A stretch of DNA of 64,000 nucleotides from Kitasatospora kifunensis. GTDB lineage: Bacteria > Actinomycetota > Actinomycetes > Streptomycetales > Streptomycetaceae. Below, piece by piece: positions 38,342-47,936 of the stretch. Both the position numbers and the translations under genes were made by a program. Within the stretch, counting starts at the first letter, position 1. Each line of letters opens with the position of its first letter. The notes below the pieces were generated by a model that did no database searches, was not told the origin of the DNA, and was given only the letters and a program-made list of their open reading frames with translations. The stretch covers positions 4,154,001-4,218,000 of the forward strand of contig NZ_JACHJV010000001.1 of NCBI RefSeq assembly GCF_014203855.1. The letters run 5' to 3'.

Positions 38342-39988
38342 ATGTCCATGCGCACCCTCGCGCTGCCAGCGCTCTTCGCAACTGCCCTGCTCGCACTGTG
38401 CAGTTGTGCCCCGACCGCCCCCGCGCCGCAGTCGACCGATCCCGCCAGCGCGGCCGCCCAGGCCGCCTCCGCTCCGACCGCCGCAGCCCTGTCGGGCACC
38501 CCGGCTCTGTCGGGCACGCCCGTCACCTTGGTCGCCCCGGGCAGTGTCGCCCCGAGCAGCGCTGACTCGAAGGCCGACCCGAGTACCAGCGCTGTCCCGA
38601 AGTCCGACCCGAGCTCCGGCGGCGTCTCGAAGGCCGCTCCGGCGGCGGCCGGCGCTCCGAAGGCCGGTTCGAGCTCCGGCGGCACGCCGACGGCGTCGGC
38701 CGACCCGTCCGGGCAGGCCGCCGTGGCCGGCACCCCGAGCCTCAAGCTGGCTTCGTATGACCAGCAGACCGGCCAGGCCGTCCTTGCGGCCGCCGACAGT
38801 TCCACCGCTGGCCCCACCGCTGGCCCCACCGCTGGTCCCAGCGCACAGGCCACGGCATCGACCACGGCATCGACCTCGACCTCGACCTCGGCCACGGCCG
38901 CGCCATCGCCTTCGGCCACCGCTGCTGCCGCCGCCGCTGCCGTCCACACCGGTGAGTTGATCGACAGCCCGCCGTCGGCGGCCGCGCCCCACGGCGCGCT
39001 GCTCGCGATCACCGGCGTCCAGGCGGCCGGGAACGGGAAGGTGGCGGTCAGCACCCGGCCCGCCGCCATCTCCGAACTGCTGGGCCAGGCCCGAGCCGAC
39101 ATCCACACCGCCCTCGACCCGCACAACATCCAGATCACGCCACAGCTCAAGGACCTCAAGGCCTCCTACGTCCCGAACCCCAATGGAGGCAGTGGCGCCG
39201 CCTCGGCCGCGCTGCAACTGAACGCGAACGCCAGCGTCCCGCTGCCGGGCGGGGCTTCGGCCACGCTCGCGGGTTCGCTCGAGCTCGACCCGAGCGTCGA
39301 CTTCTCCTACCAGGGAGGCGTCCTCAGCCCGCAGCAGGCCAAGGTCGGCTTCGACCTCGGGGCGCACGCCAACTGGCACTTCACCGCCGGCCTCACCGCG
39401 GCCACCGGCCCGGTCAAGATACCGATCGCCAACCTCACCGCCAGCCCGGTGGTGATGGTCGGTCAGTTGCCGGTCGTGGTGACCCTCAACCTCTCCGTCT
39501 ACGCCGAGATCAGCGCCGACGGCACCGTCACCGTCGACTCCACGCAGAACATCGACGGCACCTGGGCCATCCACGCCGACTACACCAAGGCGGGCGGCTG
39601 GACGAGCGCCACGGACCCCGTCGCCACCACCGTCTCGCCGGTCCGGGCCACGCTCGCGGGCAACGCCAAGGTCCGCACCGGCCTGGTCGCCGACGGCTCG
39701 GTCGCCCTCTACGACACCCTCGGGGTGAAGGCCACCGTCGAGCCGTACCTGAGCGCCGCGGTGGCCGGCAAGGTCAGCATCGACACCAGCGGTGCCACGC
39801 CGACCGTCGACGGCAAGGTCGACCTCCGCGGCGGGCTCTCGGTGAACGGAGCCGTAATGGCGCGCATCGCCATCCTCGGTACCCCGTTGATCGAGAAGGA
39901 CCTGCCGTTCCAGGTCTACCAGCGGGAGTGGCCGATCGTGACCCGGACGATCGGCAACGGCGCGGCGAGCGGCACGCCGACGAACTGA
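38342..39988 (+). CDS. Exported PAST-rich protein, probable lipoprotein, function unknown
   Basis: This protein of about 548 residues begins with a signal sequence MSMRTLALPALFATALLALC and a lipobox-like LCSC. About 190 residues of Ala/Pro/Ser/Thr low complexity follow, including GPTAGPTAGP repeats. The C-terminal 340 residues look folded (beta-rich, LQLNANASVPLPGGASATLA, VDFSYQGGVLSPQQAKVGFD), but no family is recognised. Start could be ATG 38342, ATG 38348 or GTG 38330. It is divergent from the TetR gene and probably under its control. A long hairpin follows. Confidence 0.75.
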   Translation: MSMRTLALPALFATALLALCSCAPTAPAPQSTDPASAAAQAASAPTAAALSGTPALSGTPVTLVAPGSVAPSSADSKADPSTSAVPKSDPSSGGVSKAAPAAAGAPKAGSSSGGTPTASADPSGQAAVAGTPSLKLASYDQQTGQAVLAAADSSTAGPTAGPTAGPSAQATASTTASTSTSTSATAAPSPSATAAAAAAAVHTGELIDSPPSAAAPHGALLAITGVQAAGNGKVAVSTRPAAISELLGQARADIHTALDPHNIQITPQLKDLKASYVPNPNGGSGAASAALQLNANASVPLPGGASATLAGSLELDPSVDFSYQGGVLSPQQAKVGFDLGAHANWHFTAGLTAATGPVKIPIANLTASPVVMVGQLPVVVTLNLSVYAEISADGTVTVDSTQNIDGTWAIHADYTKAGGWTSATDPVATTVSPVRATLAGNAKVRTGLVADGSVALYDTLGVKATVEPYLSAAVAGKVSIDTSGATPTVDGKVDLRGGLSVNGAVMARIAILGTPLIEKDLPFQVYQREWPIVTRTIGNGAASGTPTN

Positions 39989-40011
39989 CGATCAGCGCAT
40001 CAGCTGACTGA

Positions 40012-40045
40012 AACCGGGGCTCGGCGACCACGCCGAGCCCCGGTT
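40012..40045 (+). terminator. Terminator of the exported-protein gene
   Basis: A perfect 15-bp stem (AACCGGGGCTCGGCG and complement) with loop ACCA lies 24 to 57 bases past the stop codon. Confidence 0.75.
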
Positions 40046-40136
40046 GTGCGTTCGCTGATCGTCGCCCGCCCGGCCAGAACCGTCTGTTCGTCTCGTCTTC
40101 GGCGTGGCAGGGGTGTTCGCGGGTCATGATGGGCGT

Positions 40137-41060
40137 ATGGACCTTCGCATCTTCACCGAGCCGCAGCAGGGGGCCTCCTACGAGACCTTGCTGGCCGTGG
40201 CCCAGGCCGCCGAGGAGCTTGGCTACAGCGGCTTCTTCCGCTCCGACCACTACCTCCGGATGGGGGAGGGGGACGGGCTGCCGGGGCCGACGGACGCGTG
40301 GATCACCCTGGCGGGGCTGGCTCGGGAGACCGAGCGGATTCGGCTCGGCACGCTGATGACCGCAGGGACCTTCCGGCTGCCCGGGGTGCTCGCGATCCAG
40401 GTGGCACAGGTGGATGCGATGAGTGGCGGGCGGGTCGAACTCGGGCTCGGGGCAGGGTGGTTCGAGGCCGAGCACCGGGCCTACGGGATCCCGTTCCCGG
40501 AGCGGCGGATCAGTCGGCTGGCGGAGCAGCTGGCGATCATCACCGGGATGTGGGAGACCGCGGTGGGCGAGACCTTCTCCTTCGAGGGCGACCACTACCA
40601 GCTGACGGACTGCCCGGCGCTGCCGAAGCCGGTGCAGGCGCGGGTGCCGGTGCTGGTCGGCGGGAGCGGGGTCAACCGGACGCCGGCCCTCGCGGCGCAG
40701 TACGCGGACGAGTTCAACATGGCGTTCGTCTCGGTGGCGAGCACGGTGGAGCGGATCGCTCGGGTGCGGGCGGCCGCCGAGAAGCGCGGCCGGGCGGCCG
40801 AGGAGCTGACCTGCTCCAACGCGCTGGTGGCCTGCGTGGGTCGCGACGACGCCGAGGTCGCGCGCCGAGCCGCCGCGATCGGCCGTGAGGTCGAGGAGTT
40901 GAAGGCCAACGGTCTGGCCGGCACCCCGGCGGAGGTGGCGGAGCGGATCGCCCAGTACCGAGAAGCCGGCAGCCAGCGGATCTACCTGCAGATCCTCGAC
41001 CTGCACGACCTGGATCACCTGGACCTGATCGCGAGTGAGGTCAAGCCTCAGCTCGGCTAG
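40137..41060 (+). CDS. LLM-class F420-dependent oxidoreductase
   Basis: This 307-residue TIM-barrel protein of the luciferase-like monooxygenase class has MDLRIFTEPQQGASYETLLA, SGGRVELGLGAGWFEAEHRA and VPVLVGGSGVNRTPALAAQY. These match the F420-dependent branch common in actinomycetes. ATG 40137 begins the first strand of the barrel. The upstream in-frame start at 40104 adds a non-conserved tail. Substrate not predictable. It stands alone on the plus strand after a terminator. Confidence 0.87.
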   Translation: MDLRIFTEPQQGASYETLLAVAQAAEELGYSGFFRSDHYLRMGEGDGLPGPTDAWITLAGLARETERIRLGTLMTAGTFRLPGVLAIQVAQVDAMSGGRVELGLGAGWFEAEHRAYGIPFPERRISRLAEQLAIITGMWETAVGETFSFEGDHYQLTDCPALPKPVQARVPVLVGGSGVNRTPALAAQYADEFNMAFVSVASTVERIARVRAAAEKRGRAAEELTCSNALVACVGRDDAEVARRAAAIGREVEELKANGLAGTPAEVAERIAQYREAGSQRIYLQILDLHDLDHLDLIASEVKPQLG

Positions 41061-41161
41061 AGCGAGGCGGGGGCGGGAGCGGGGGAGCGGGGGAGCGGGG
41101 GGCGGGGGAGCAGGCGGGAAGGCGCGGGCGCCACGGCGCCCCGAACCGAACGGAGGCGTGG

Positions 41162-41941
41162 ATGCTGTCTGTTGCCGCTGGTCCGCTGCGTGGCGCACCG
41201 GTCGTGCTGCGCAACGCCCAGGTGCCGCATGACGCGGCCAGCACCATGAAGGTCGCGGTGCTGGCCGCGCTGTACCGCAGTGGCCTCGACCTGGACGCCG
41301 AGGTGCCGGTGGTGAACCGGTTCGTCTCGGCGGCGGGCGGGAGCTTCGCCAACGACCCCGACTACGACAGCGATCCGGAGCCCTGGCGACGAGTCTCACA
41401 GGGACCGGCCACGGTTCAGGCCGGCACCGCCTCGCTGCGCTGGCTCGCCGAACGGATGATCACCCACTCCTCCAACCTGGCCACCAACCTCTGCCTGGCC
41501 CAGGTCGGCCACGCGGCGGTCGCCGAGGCGTGGCGCTCGGCCGGCGCGACGCACAGCGCGAGCCCGCGCGGCATCGAGGACTACCCGGCCCGCGCGGCCG
41601 GGCTGCACAACCAGGTCACCGCGCTGGATCTGCTCAGGCTGCTGCAGTCGTTGGAGGAGGAGCTGCTCCCACTGCTGGAGCGCAACACCTGGCGGGTCGA
41701 CCTGGCCGCCGGGCTGCCGCCCGGGTGCCGGATCGCCTTCAAGAACGGTTGGTTCGCCGGTGTGCGGCACAGCGTGGGCGTCGTCCGTCCGCCCGACACT
41801 GCGCCCTATGTGATCGCCGTCTGCTACACCGGACCGCTGGCCTCGGGAGACGACGAGCTGGACCCGGCGGCCGGACTGCTGGCTCGGGTCTCGGCCCGGG
41901 CCTGGGCGCGGCGCGGCGAGCTGGCGGGTGGGCGGCCATGA
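41162..41941 (+). CDS. Class A beta-lactamase-like serine hydrolase
   Basis: This 259-residue protein has S27-T-M-K30 (SxxK), a HSSN motif at 102-105 in place of SDN, and KNGWFAG in place of KTG. These are the three active-site elements of the class A/PBP4-like fold. No signal peptide is seen from ATG 41162, so it may be cytoplasmic and not a true drug-inactivating enzyme. The gene overlaps the next serine hydrolase gene by ATGA, a paired arrangement. A purine-rich G tract runs from 41063 to 41130. Confidence 0.82.
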   Translation: MLSVAAGPLRGAPVVLRNAQVPHDAASTMKVAVLAALYRSGLDLDAEVPVVNRFVSAAGGSFANDPDYDSDPEPWRRVSQGPATVQAGTASLRWLAERMITHSSNLATNLCLAQVGHAAVAEAWRSAGATHSASPRGIEDYPARAAGLHNQVTALDLLRLLQSLEEELLPLLERNTWRVDLAAGLPPGCRIAFKNGWFAGVRHSVGVVRPPDTAPYVIAVCYTGPLASGDDELDPAAGLLARVSARAWARRGELAGGRP

Positions 41942-43050
41942 CGGAACAGGTCGCCCGCTGGATGCCCGACACCGAGCGGATCCACCGGCTGCTGACGGAC
42001 GGTGTCCGCCAGCGCGCCTACCCCGGCGCGGTCTGGGCCGTCGGGGACGCCTGCGGCAGCCTGGCCGGCGGTGCGGTGGGCGTGCCGGACCCCCGGCGCC
42101 CCGAGGAACCGATGCGCCCTGACACCGTCTTCGACCTCGCCAGCCTGACCAAGATCCTCGCCGTCTGGTCCACCCTCGGCATGCTGTGGGAGGAGGGACG
42201 ACTGCCGCTGGAGGAGCCACTGGCGAGCTACTGGCCCGAGCCGGCCGGACACCCGCTCGGCCAGGTCACCGCGCGCCACCTGCTCACGCACACCGCCGGC
42301 GTCCCGCTGCGGGCCCAGCTGGAGGCGCTGTACGGGCGGGACCCGGCGGCGATCCGCGCCGGCGTGCTGCGGGCGGCGCTGCACCGCCCGCCCGGGGAGG
42401 CCGTCGAGTACACCGACCGGGCCGCCCTGATCCTCGGCTACCTCGTCGAGTACCTGAGCGGCCGACCGCTGGACCGGCTCGCCACCGAGCGGATCTGGGC
42501 CCCGCTCGGTATGGACGCCACCCGGTTCGGTCCGCTGGTGCGTCGGTGGGCGGCTCGCTGCGCGCCCACCGAGCTGGACCAGGCCGGCGGGGAGCACTGG
42601 CAGGGCGTCGTGCACGACCCCTCGGCCCGGTTGCTCGGCGGCGTCTGCGGCATCGCCGGCGTCTTCTCGCACGCCGCCGACCTCGGCGCGTTCCTACGCC
42701 ACCTGCTCGCCACAGAGAACACCACAGAGAACACCGTAGAGAACACCACGGAGAACACCGCAGGGAACACCAGGGGCGCCATCGGCTTCGGCGCCGCCTG
42801 GACGGCGCTGTCGCTGCGCGTGCAGACCGGTGAGCTCGAGCCGCAGCGCGGGCTCTTCTGGCACCTGGCCCCCGGCACCGGCCCGGCCGAGGGGGTCTGG
42901 GTGCACTACGGATTCACCGGCACCGGCCTGTGGATCGCGCCGCGGCTGGGCCGCTGGGCGGTGCTACTGACGAACAAGGTCTACTACACCCGCGATCGCC
43001 AGCCCCTCACGGACATCCGCAACGCCTTCCGCGAGCTGTTCTGCGCCTGA
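41938..43050 (+). CDS. Class C beta-lactamase-like serine hydrolase
   Basis: This 370-residue protein has S69-L-T-K72 (SxxK) in FDLASLTKI, VEYTD in place of YxN and a C-terminal HYGFTGTGLWI that stands for the HxG/KTG strand. It is a class C/esterase-like enzyme (family includes D-Ala-D-Ala carboxypeptidases, esterases and peptidases). An unusual run of five Glu-Asn-Thr units sits at about residues 258-278 and looks like a surface loop. Overlaps the upstream hydrolase by four bases. No signal peptide. Confidence 0.85.
   Translation: MTEQVARWMPDTERIHRLLTDGVRQRAYPGAVWAVGDACGSLAGGAVGVPDPRRPEEPMRPDTVFDLASLTKILAVWSTLGMLWEEGRLPLEEPLASYWPEPAGHPLGQVTARHLLTHTAGVPLRAQLEALYGRDPAAIRAGVLRAALHRPPGEAVEYTDRAALILGYLVEYLSGRPLDRLATERIWAPLGMDATRFGPLVRRWAARCAPTELDQAGGEHWQGVVHDPSARLLGGVCGIAGVFSHAADLGAFLRHLLATENTTENTVENTTENTAGNTRGAIGFGAAWTALSLRVQTGELEPQRGLFWHLAPGTGPAEGVWVHYGFTGTGLWIAPRLGRWAVLLTNKVYYTRDRQPLTDIRNAFRELFCA
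42712..42771 (+). repeat. Five 12-bp tandem repeats inside the class C hydrolase gene
   Basis: Units of ACAGAGAACACC type repeat five times in frame (42712-42771) and encode T/V-E-N-T. Because the unit is 12 bp, copy-number change keeps the frame. Confidence 0.8.
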
Positions 43051-43051
43051 T

Positions 43052-43094
43052 CGGACGGCCGGAGGCCCGCGCCACGCGGACCTCCGGCCGTCCG
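43052..43094 (+). terminator. Terminator of the serine hydrolase pair
   Basis: A perfect 14-bp stem (CGGACGGCCGGAGG and complement) with a 15-base loop begins two bases after the stop codon. Confidence 0.7.
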
Positions 43095-43139
43095 CCCCCG
43101 CCGGTGCGCGGTTACCTCACGACGACGGGGGACGACGGG

Positions 43140-43532
43140 TCACTGGTCGTCGGAGTAGCTCAGGTCGCCGACCGTCCAGCTGCTCACGTCCGCGATGGCG
43201 ATGCGGTACATGCCTCCGGTGTGCGGCAGGCCGAAGCTCCCCTGCAGGATCCGGGCGAGGTGCAGGTGCAGGTGCGTGGGTTCGCCGTGGGCCCGCTTGG
43301 CGACCTGTGTCCTGCTCCCGGGCGCGGCCGGGGCCGCGAACAGGGTGGCGAACGGCTTGAGGTGTTCCGAGGCCGCAAGCACCTCGGCCACTCGCTCCCG
43401 CCACAGGCTCTCCGGTGCGAGCCGGCCGGTGATGACCGCCCCCGGCACCACCACTGTCATGGGCATCTGATTGCTGCGCTCGGACTCCACCATCGCGGCA
43501 ATGTCGACGAGCAGGCCATCAAGTTTCGACAT
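43140..43532 (-). CDS. Small hypothetical protein (weak GvpU-like pattern)
   Basis: This 130-residue protein begins MSKLDGLLVDIAAMVESERS and contains MTVVVPGAVITGRLAPESLW. That strand-turn-strand pattern resembles small gas-vesicle accessory proteins of the GvpU type, but the match is weak. A His-rich THLHLHLARILQG lies near residue 88. No gas-vesicle structural genes are nearby. Treat as unassigned. Confidence 0.6.
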   Translation of the reverse strand: MSKLDGLLVDIAAMVESERSNQMPMTVVVPGAVITGRLAPESLWRERVAEVLAASEHLKPFATLFAAPAAPGSRTQVAKRAHGEPTHLHLHLARILQGSFGLPHTGGMYRIAIADVSSWTVGDLSYSDDQ

Positions 43533-43702
43533 GGCCGACAGAGTAGTGCCTGCCGTCGTTCCAGGGCCGTGGATCTCACCTCGCTGGTGGCTGGGGAGTG
43601 CGGTGGGCCCACCGCGGACCAGGCCAGTTGGGTGGCATTGGCCTGGGACGCTCGGCGCGCGGTTCGGTAGCCTCGGGCCGAACCCGATCGACGGAGGCCG
43701 TC

Positions 43703-45127
43703 TTGCACCCACAACTAGCCACGGATCTAGCCCAGTTGCCGTCCCTGTTGGCGGAGACCGGACGCCGCGCGACGGCGTTCCTGGACGGACTGGGGGAGCG
43801 CCCGGTCATCCCGTCGCGGGCTCTGGCGGCGACGGGGCCCGCGACGGGACCCGCGGCGGCCTACCCGCTGCCCGAGCGGGGCGAGGGGCTGGCGGCGGCG
43901 CTCGCGGAGTTCGGGCAGCGCTGGGAGCCGCGCCTGTCGTCCAGCGCCGGGCCACGCTACTTCGGGTTCGTCACCGGCGGCGTGACACCGGCCGCACTGG
44001 CCGGCGACTGGCTGACGGCGACCGTCGACCAGAACTCCAACTCCTCGATGGATCCGGCCGGGCAGCAGTTGGAGCGGGAGACGGTCGGCTGGCTGCGCGA
44101 GGCGTTCGGGCTCGGTGCGGCGCACCACGGCGCCTTCGTCAGCGGGGCGACCATGTCCAACACCGTGGGGCTGGCAATCGCCCGCGAGTGGCTGGGGGAG
44201 CGGCTCGGGGTCAGCCCGGCGGAGGACGGCGTGGGCGCGCTGGGCCGGGTGCGGGTGCTGTCGGGCAGCGCGCACTCCAGCATCGCCAAGGGGCTCTCCA
44301 TCCTCGGCCTCGGCCGCACGGCCCTGACCCCCGTGGCCACGCTCGCCGACCGGGAGGCGGTCGACCCGAGCGCGCTGGAGCAGGCGCTGCGGGCGGTGGA
44401 CGGGCCCTGCGTGGTGGTGGCCAACGCCGGCACGGTCAACACGGTCGACTTCGACGACCTGCGCGCGATCGCCGCACTGCGCGAGCGCTACGACTTCTGG
44501 CTGCACGTGGACGCCGCCTTCGGGGCCTTCGCCGCGTTCTCCCCGGAGCACGAGCAGTTGGTGGCGGGGCTCGACTCGGCCGACTCGGTCTGCGTGGACC
44601 TGCACAAGTGGCTGAACGTTCCGTACGACAGCGCGGTGCAGTTCACCCGCCGCCCGGATCTGCAGGCCCGGGTGTTCCGCAACGCCGCCGCCTACCTCGG
44701 CCCGCTGGGGGAGGACCCCGATCTGGTCCACCTCACCCCGGAGAACTCGCACCGACTGCGAGCGCTGGCAGCCTGGTTCACGCTGCGCGCCTACGGGCGG
44801 GACGGCCACCGGGAGATCGTCGAGCGGTGCGTGGCGGGCGCCCGAGCACTGGGCGAGGCGGTGGCGGCCGAGCCGGTCCTGCGGCTGCTCGCGCCGGTGC
44901 GGTTGAACGTCGTCTGCTTCACGCTGGCCGATCAGAGCGGCGGCGGCGAAGCCGTCGCCGAGCGGCTGACGGCACTGGCCGCCGCACTCGGCGAGGAGGC
45001 GTTCCTGACGCCCACGGTCCATGCGGGCCACCCGGCGCTGCGGGCCGCCTTCAGCAACTGGCGCACGACGTCGGCGGACGTGGAACGGACCGTCGGGGCG
45101 CTGGTCGAGGCGGCGAGGAAGGTCTGA
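43703..45127 (+). CDS. PLP-dependent decarboxylase/aminotransferase-like protein (group II)
   Basis: This 474-residue protein of the aromatic-L-amino-acid/glutamate decarboxylase fold has PLP Lys in SVCVDLHKWLNVPY, the Asp of HVDAAFGAF and the SGATMSNTVGL phosphate-binding loop. The TTG start at 43703 is selected because GGAGG lies seven bases upstream, and no better ATG exists. It would decarboxylate an amino acid. Which one is not clear. The next gene on the opposite strand is an Lrp/AsnC regulator, a common partner of amino-acid enzymes. Confidence 0.85.
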   Translation: MHPQLATDLAQLPSLLAETGRRATAFLDGLGERPVIPSRALAATGPATGPAAAYPLPERGEGLAAALAEFGQRWEPRLSSSAGPRYFGFVTGGVTPAALAGDWLTATVDQNSNSSMDPAGQQLERETVGWLREAFGLGAAHHGAFVSGATMSNTVGLAIAREWLGERLGVSPAEDGVGALGRVRVLSGSAHSSIAKGLSILGLGRTALTPVATLADREAVDPSALEQALRAVDGPCVVVANAGTVNTVDFDDLRAIAALRERYDFWLHVDAAFGAFAAFSPEHEQLVAGLDSADSVCVDLHKWLNVPYDSAVQFTRRPDLQARVFRNAAAYLGPLGEDPDLVHLTPENSHRLRALAAWFTLRAYGRDGHREIVERCVAGARALGEAVAAEPVLRLLAPVRLNVVCFTLADQSGGGEAVAERLTALAAALGEEAFLTPTVHAGHPALRAAFSNWRTTSADVERTVGALVEAARKV

Positions 45128-45181
45128 CGCGGCACCAGGGCACAGTCGATCGCGGATTCCCACCTCGCCCTGGCCTGTTAC

Positions 45182-46183
45182 TCAGCGGCGGGTCGGGGTG
45201 CGTGGCGGCGGCAGCGGCCCCGGGCCCTTGACGATCCGCATGGTCGGGGCGGTCTCCACCTGGTGCACCGCGGGCAGTGAGGCGATCCGGGTGGTCAGAT
45301 AGGTGTAGAGGGACTGGACGTCGCTGGTGAGCACCACGGCGTGCAGGTTGGTCGCCCCCGTCGTCGCGCAGGCGTAGGCCACCTCCGGGTGCTCGGCCAG
45401 GGCCGCGCCGGTGGCGGCCAGTTCGGCGGGGGCCACCGAGAGCCAGAGCATGGTCTGGGCCCGCACGCCGAAGATCCGCCAGTGCACGTCCAGGTCGAAG
45501 TAGAGCACCCCGCAGGCCTCCAGCTCCTCCATCCGGCGGCGGACCGTGCTGATCGACCAGCCGGTGGCGGTGGCCAGCTCGGTCAGTGGCGTGCGTCCGT
45601 CGGCGGCCAGGGCGTCCAGCAGGCGCCGGTCCGCCTCGTCCAGCACCGGGGGCGGGCCCGCGGGGCGCTCGGCGGCCGGTTCGGGGCAGAGCGCCAGCAC
45701 CTGCTCGGGGCTGAGCGTGCCGGACTTCACCACCAGGCTCAGCGCCTCGCCGAAGAAGGTGTGCAGCACGCAGTGCGCGGTGACGCCGACCACGCTCGGG
45801 GTGCGCGGCAGCCGCTGCAGCAGCAGCGAGTGGTCGGCCTGGTCGGGGTGGGCGCGGGTGGAGCAGTTGATCTCGGTGCCGCCCGAGCTGAGCTTGACCC
45901 AGTCGGTGTCCTGGCGTCGGGCCAGTGACTCGGCCACCGCCTGGGCCGCGTCCGGGGTGCACTGCACCCGCACGTGCCAGCGCACCTCGCCGAGCGCCTC
46001 GGGCGAGGTCAGCCCCAGCACGCGGATCAGGCCCGCGCCGCGCAGCTTGGCGTAGCGGCGGGCCACGGTCTGGTCGGAGACGCCCAGCACGGCGGCGATC
46101 CGGCTGAAGGGTGCGCGGGCATTGAGCTGCAGGGCGTGGACGAGTGCGCGGTCGAGTCGGTCGAAGGTGTCGGATTCCACCAC
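45182..46183 (-). CDS. Lrp/AsnC-family regulator, tandem-domain type
   Basis: This 333-residue protein contains two Lrp-like halves. Each has a winged helix (LDRALVHALQLNARAPFSRI; DEADRRLLDALAADGRTPLT) followed by a RAM-type ligand-binding fold. Tandem Lrp proteins of this length are frequent in Streptomyces. It is divergent from an MFS transporter gene, which it probably controls. It may also sense the substrate of the convergent PLP enzyme. Confidence 0.87.
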   Translation of the reverse strand: MVESDTFDRLDRALVHALQLNARAPFSRIAAVLGVSDQTVARRYAKLRGAGLIRVLGLTSPEALGEVRWHVRVQCTPDAAQAVAESLARRQDTDWVKLSSGGTEINCSTRAHPDQADHSLLLQRLPRTPSVVGVTAHCVLHTFFGEALSLVVKSGTLSPEQVLALCPEPAAERPAGPPPVLDEADRRLLDALAADGRTPLTELATATGWSISTVRRRMEELEACGVLYFDLDVHWRIFGVRAQTMLWLSVAPAELAATGAALAEHPEVAYACATTGATNLHAVVLTSDVQSLYTYLTTRIASLPAVHQVETAPTMRIVKGPGPLPPPRTPTRR

Positions 46184-46337
46184 TCAAGCGTAGGCGATGT
46201 CGAAATCTGCCGGAGGGTAGCGACTGGCTGAAGGGATTGCGTTCCGACGCCGCATGGTGGGGAGAGTTCGATACGTTCGGGCCGTCGGTGGGCAGCACAC
46301 CCGCCCGCGGCCCTCTGCTCTGACCGGAGACCTCACC

Positions 46338-47831
46338 GTGCGTAAGTGGATACCGTTGGCGGCCATCTGCCTCGGCGCCTTCATGCTGCTGGTCGACGTC
46401 AGCATCGTGAATGTGGCCCTGCCGAAGATGTCTGCCGACCTGCACTCCTCCTTCACCTCCCTGCAGTGGGTGGTGGACATCTACGCCTTGACGCTGGCCG
46501 CGCTGCTGATGGCGTTCGGCTCGCTCGGCGACCGGCTCGGCCACCGCCGGCTCTACCTCGGCGGCCTGATCGTCTTCGCCCTCGCCTCGCTGACCTGCGC
46601 GCTGGCGCCCGACGCGGCCACCCTGATCGCCTCCCGCGCGGCCCAGGGCATCGGCGGCGCCGCGATGATGACCTCGACCACCGCCCTGCTCAACGGCGCC
46701 TACCAGGGGCGTGACCGCGGCACCGCGTTCGGGATCTGGGGCGCGGTCAACGGTGCGGCCGCCGCCGTCGGCCCGGTGCTCGGCGGGTTGCTCACCGACC
46801 AGTTCGGCTGGCGCGCGATCTTCATGGTCAACGTGCCGGTCGCGGTCCTGGCGCTGGCGATGACGGTCGGCTACCTCAAGGGCGGCGCGGGCGTGGCCCG
46901 CGGCCGACTGGACCTGGCCGGCGCGCTGAGCTTCACCGTCTTCGCCGCCGCGCTCACCTACGGGCTGATCGAGAGCGGGGACAAGGGCTGGGGCAGCGCG
47001 CTGGTGCTCGGCCCGGTCGCCCTCGCCGTACTGGCGCTGGTCGTCTTCGTGGTGGTCGAACTGCGTGCCGGGCACCCGCTGCTGGACCTGGCGATGATGC
47101 GCAACCGCACCTTCCTCGGGCTGACCCTGGGCGGGCTGCTGCTCAACGCGGCCGCCTTCGCCCAGCTCACCTACATCTCGCTCTGGCTCCAGCAGGCGCT
47201 GAACCTCAGCCCGCTCAACGCCGGCCTCGCGGTCTGCCCGCTGGCGCTGGCCTCCTTCGTGGTGGCACTGGTCAGCGGCAAGGTGGTGCACCGGCTGGCG
47301 CCGCAGCTGCCGATCGGCATCGGCCTGCTGCTGATCGGCGGCGGCACGCTGCTGCTCGGCCTGGTCTCGGCAGGCTCCAGCTGGACGGCGCTGCTGCCCG
47401 GCCTGCTGATCAGCGGGGTGGGCGTGGGCCTGGCCACCCCGCAGCTGATGTCCACCGCGCTGGGCGCGGTGCCGCGCGAGCGAGCCGGAATGGCCAGCGG
47501 TGCGCTCAACACCGCCCGCCAGCTGGGCTATGCACTCGGCATCGCGCTGCTCGGGACGGTGTTCCAGAACCGGGTGCGGGAGTTCACCGGGCACACCGCC
47601 GGGCGCCCCGACCTGCACGCGGCCTTCGCGGCCGGCCTGGACCGGGTCTTCCTGGTGGCCGGGTGCACCGGGCTGCTGGCCGGGGTGCTGGTGCTGGCGC
47701 TGGTTCGCCGGCCCGCGCCGGCCGCCGCCTGGCAGACCGGTGCGGGCGCGGCTGCGGCGGGCACAGGTCCGGCGGGCGCGGCCGCGGCCGACCAGGCCCC
47801 GGCCGATGCGGTGGCGGCGCGCACGCGCTGA
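46338..47831 (+). CDS. MFS transporter, DHA2 family
   Basis: This 497-residue, 14-helix transporter begins VRKWIPLAAICLGAFMLLVD (motif D1 LLVDVSIVNVALP). Motif A is GSLGDRLGHRRLYL and motif C-like GIWGAVNGAAAAVGPVLGG is present. The GTG start is supported by GGAG nine bases upstream. The C-terminal tail is Ala-rich and likely cytoplasmic. It is divergent from the tandem-domain Lrp gene. Efflux of a drug or amino-acid derivative is the best guess. Confidence 0.87.
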   Translation: MRKWIPLAAICLGAFMLLVDVSIVNVALPKMSADLHSSFTSLQWVVDIYALTLAALLMAFGSLGDRLGHRRLYLGGLIVFALASLTCALAPDAATLIASRAAQGIGGAAMMTSTTALLNGAYQGRDRGTAFGIWGAVNGAAAAVGPVLGGLLTDQFGWRAIFMVNVPVAVLALAMTVGYLKGGAGVARGRLDLAGALSFTVFAAALTYGLIESGDKGWGSALVLGPVALAVLALVVFVVVELRAGHPLLDLAMMRNRTFLGLTLGGLLLNAAAFAQLTYISLWLQQALNLSPLNAGLAVCPLALASFVVALVSGKVVHRLAPQLPIGIGLLLIGGGTLLLGLVSAGSSWTALLPGLLISGVGVGLATPQLMSTALGAVPRERAGMASGALNTARQLGYALGIALLGTVFQNRVREFTGHTAGRPDLHAAFAAGLDRVFLVAGCTGLLAGVLVLALVRRPAPAAAWQTGAGAAAAGTGPAGAAAADQAPADAVAARTR

Positions 47832-47878
47832 ACGCCGCACGGCTGACTGACTCGCTGACTGGCTGACTGACTGGCTGA

Positions 47879-47936
47879 CTGAACGACGCCTGCCCGCCCC
47901 GGACCACGCGATCCGGGGCGGGCAGGCGTCGTTCAG
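47879..47936. terminator. Long perfect hairpin between convergent genes
   Basis: A 25-bp perfect stem (47879-47903 with 47912-47936) and an 8-base loop lies between the MFS gene and the convergent DUF4132-like gene, whose stop codon (47933-47935) lies inside the right arm. Just left of it, 47841-47880 is a run of CTGACTG units. Confidence 0.8.

Noticed and set aside
41063..41130. Purine-rich G tract as a regulatory element
   Set aside because: It is low-complexity GGGGCGGGA-type DNA between two genes, with no defined structure beyond G runs.
43140..43532. Gas-vesicle accessory gene
   Set aside because: Only a faint strand pattern matches GvpU and no other gvp gene is present, so the name was not used as the call.
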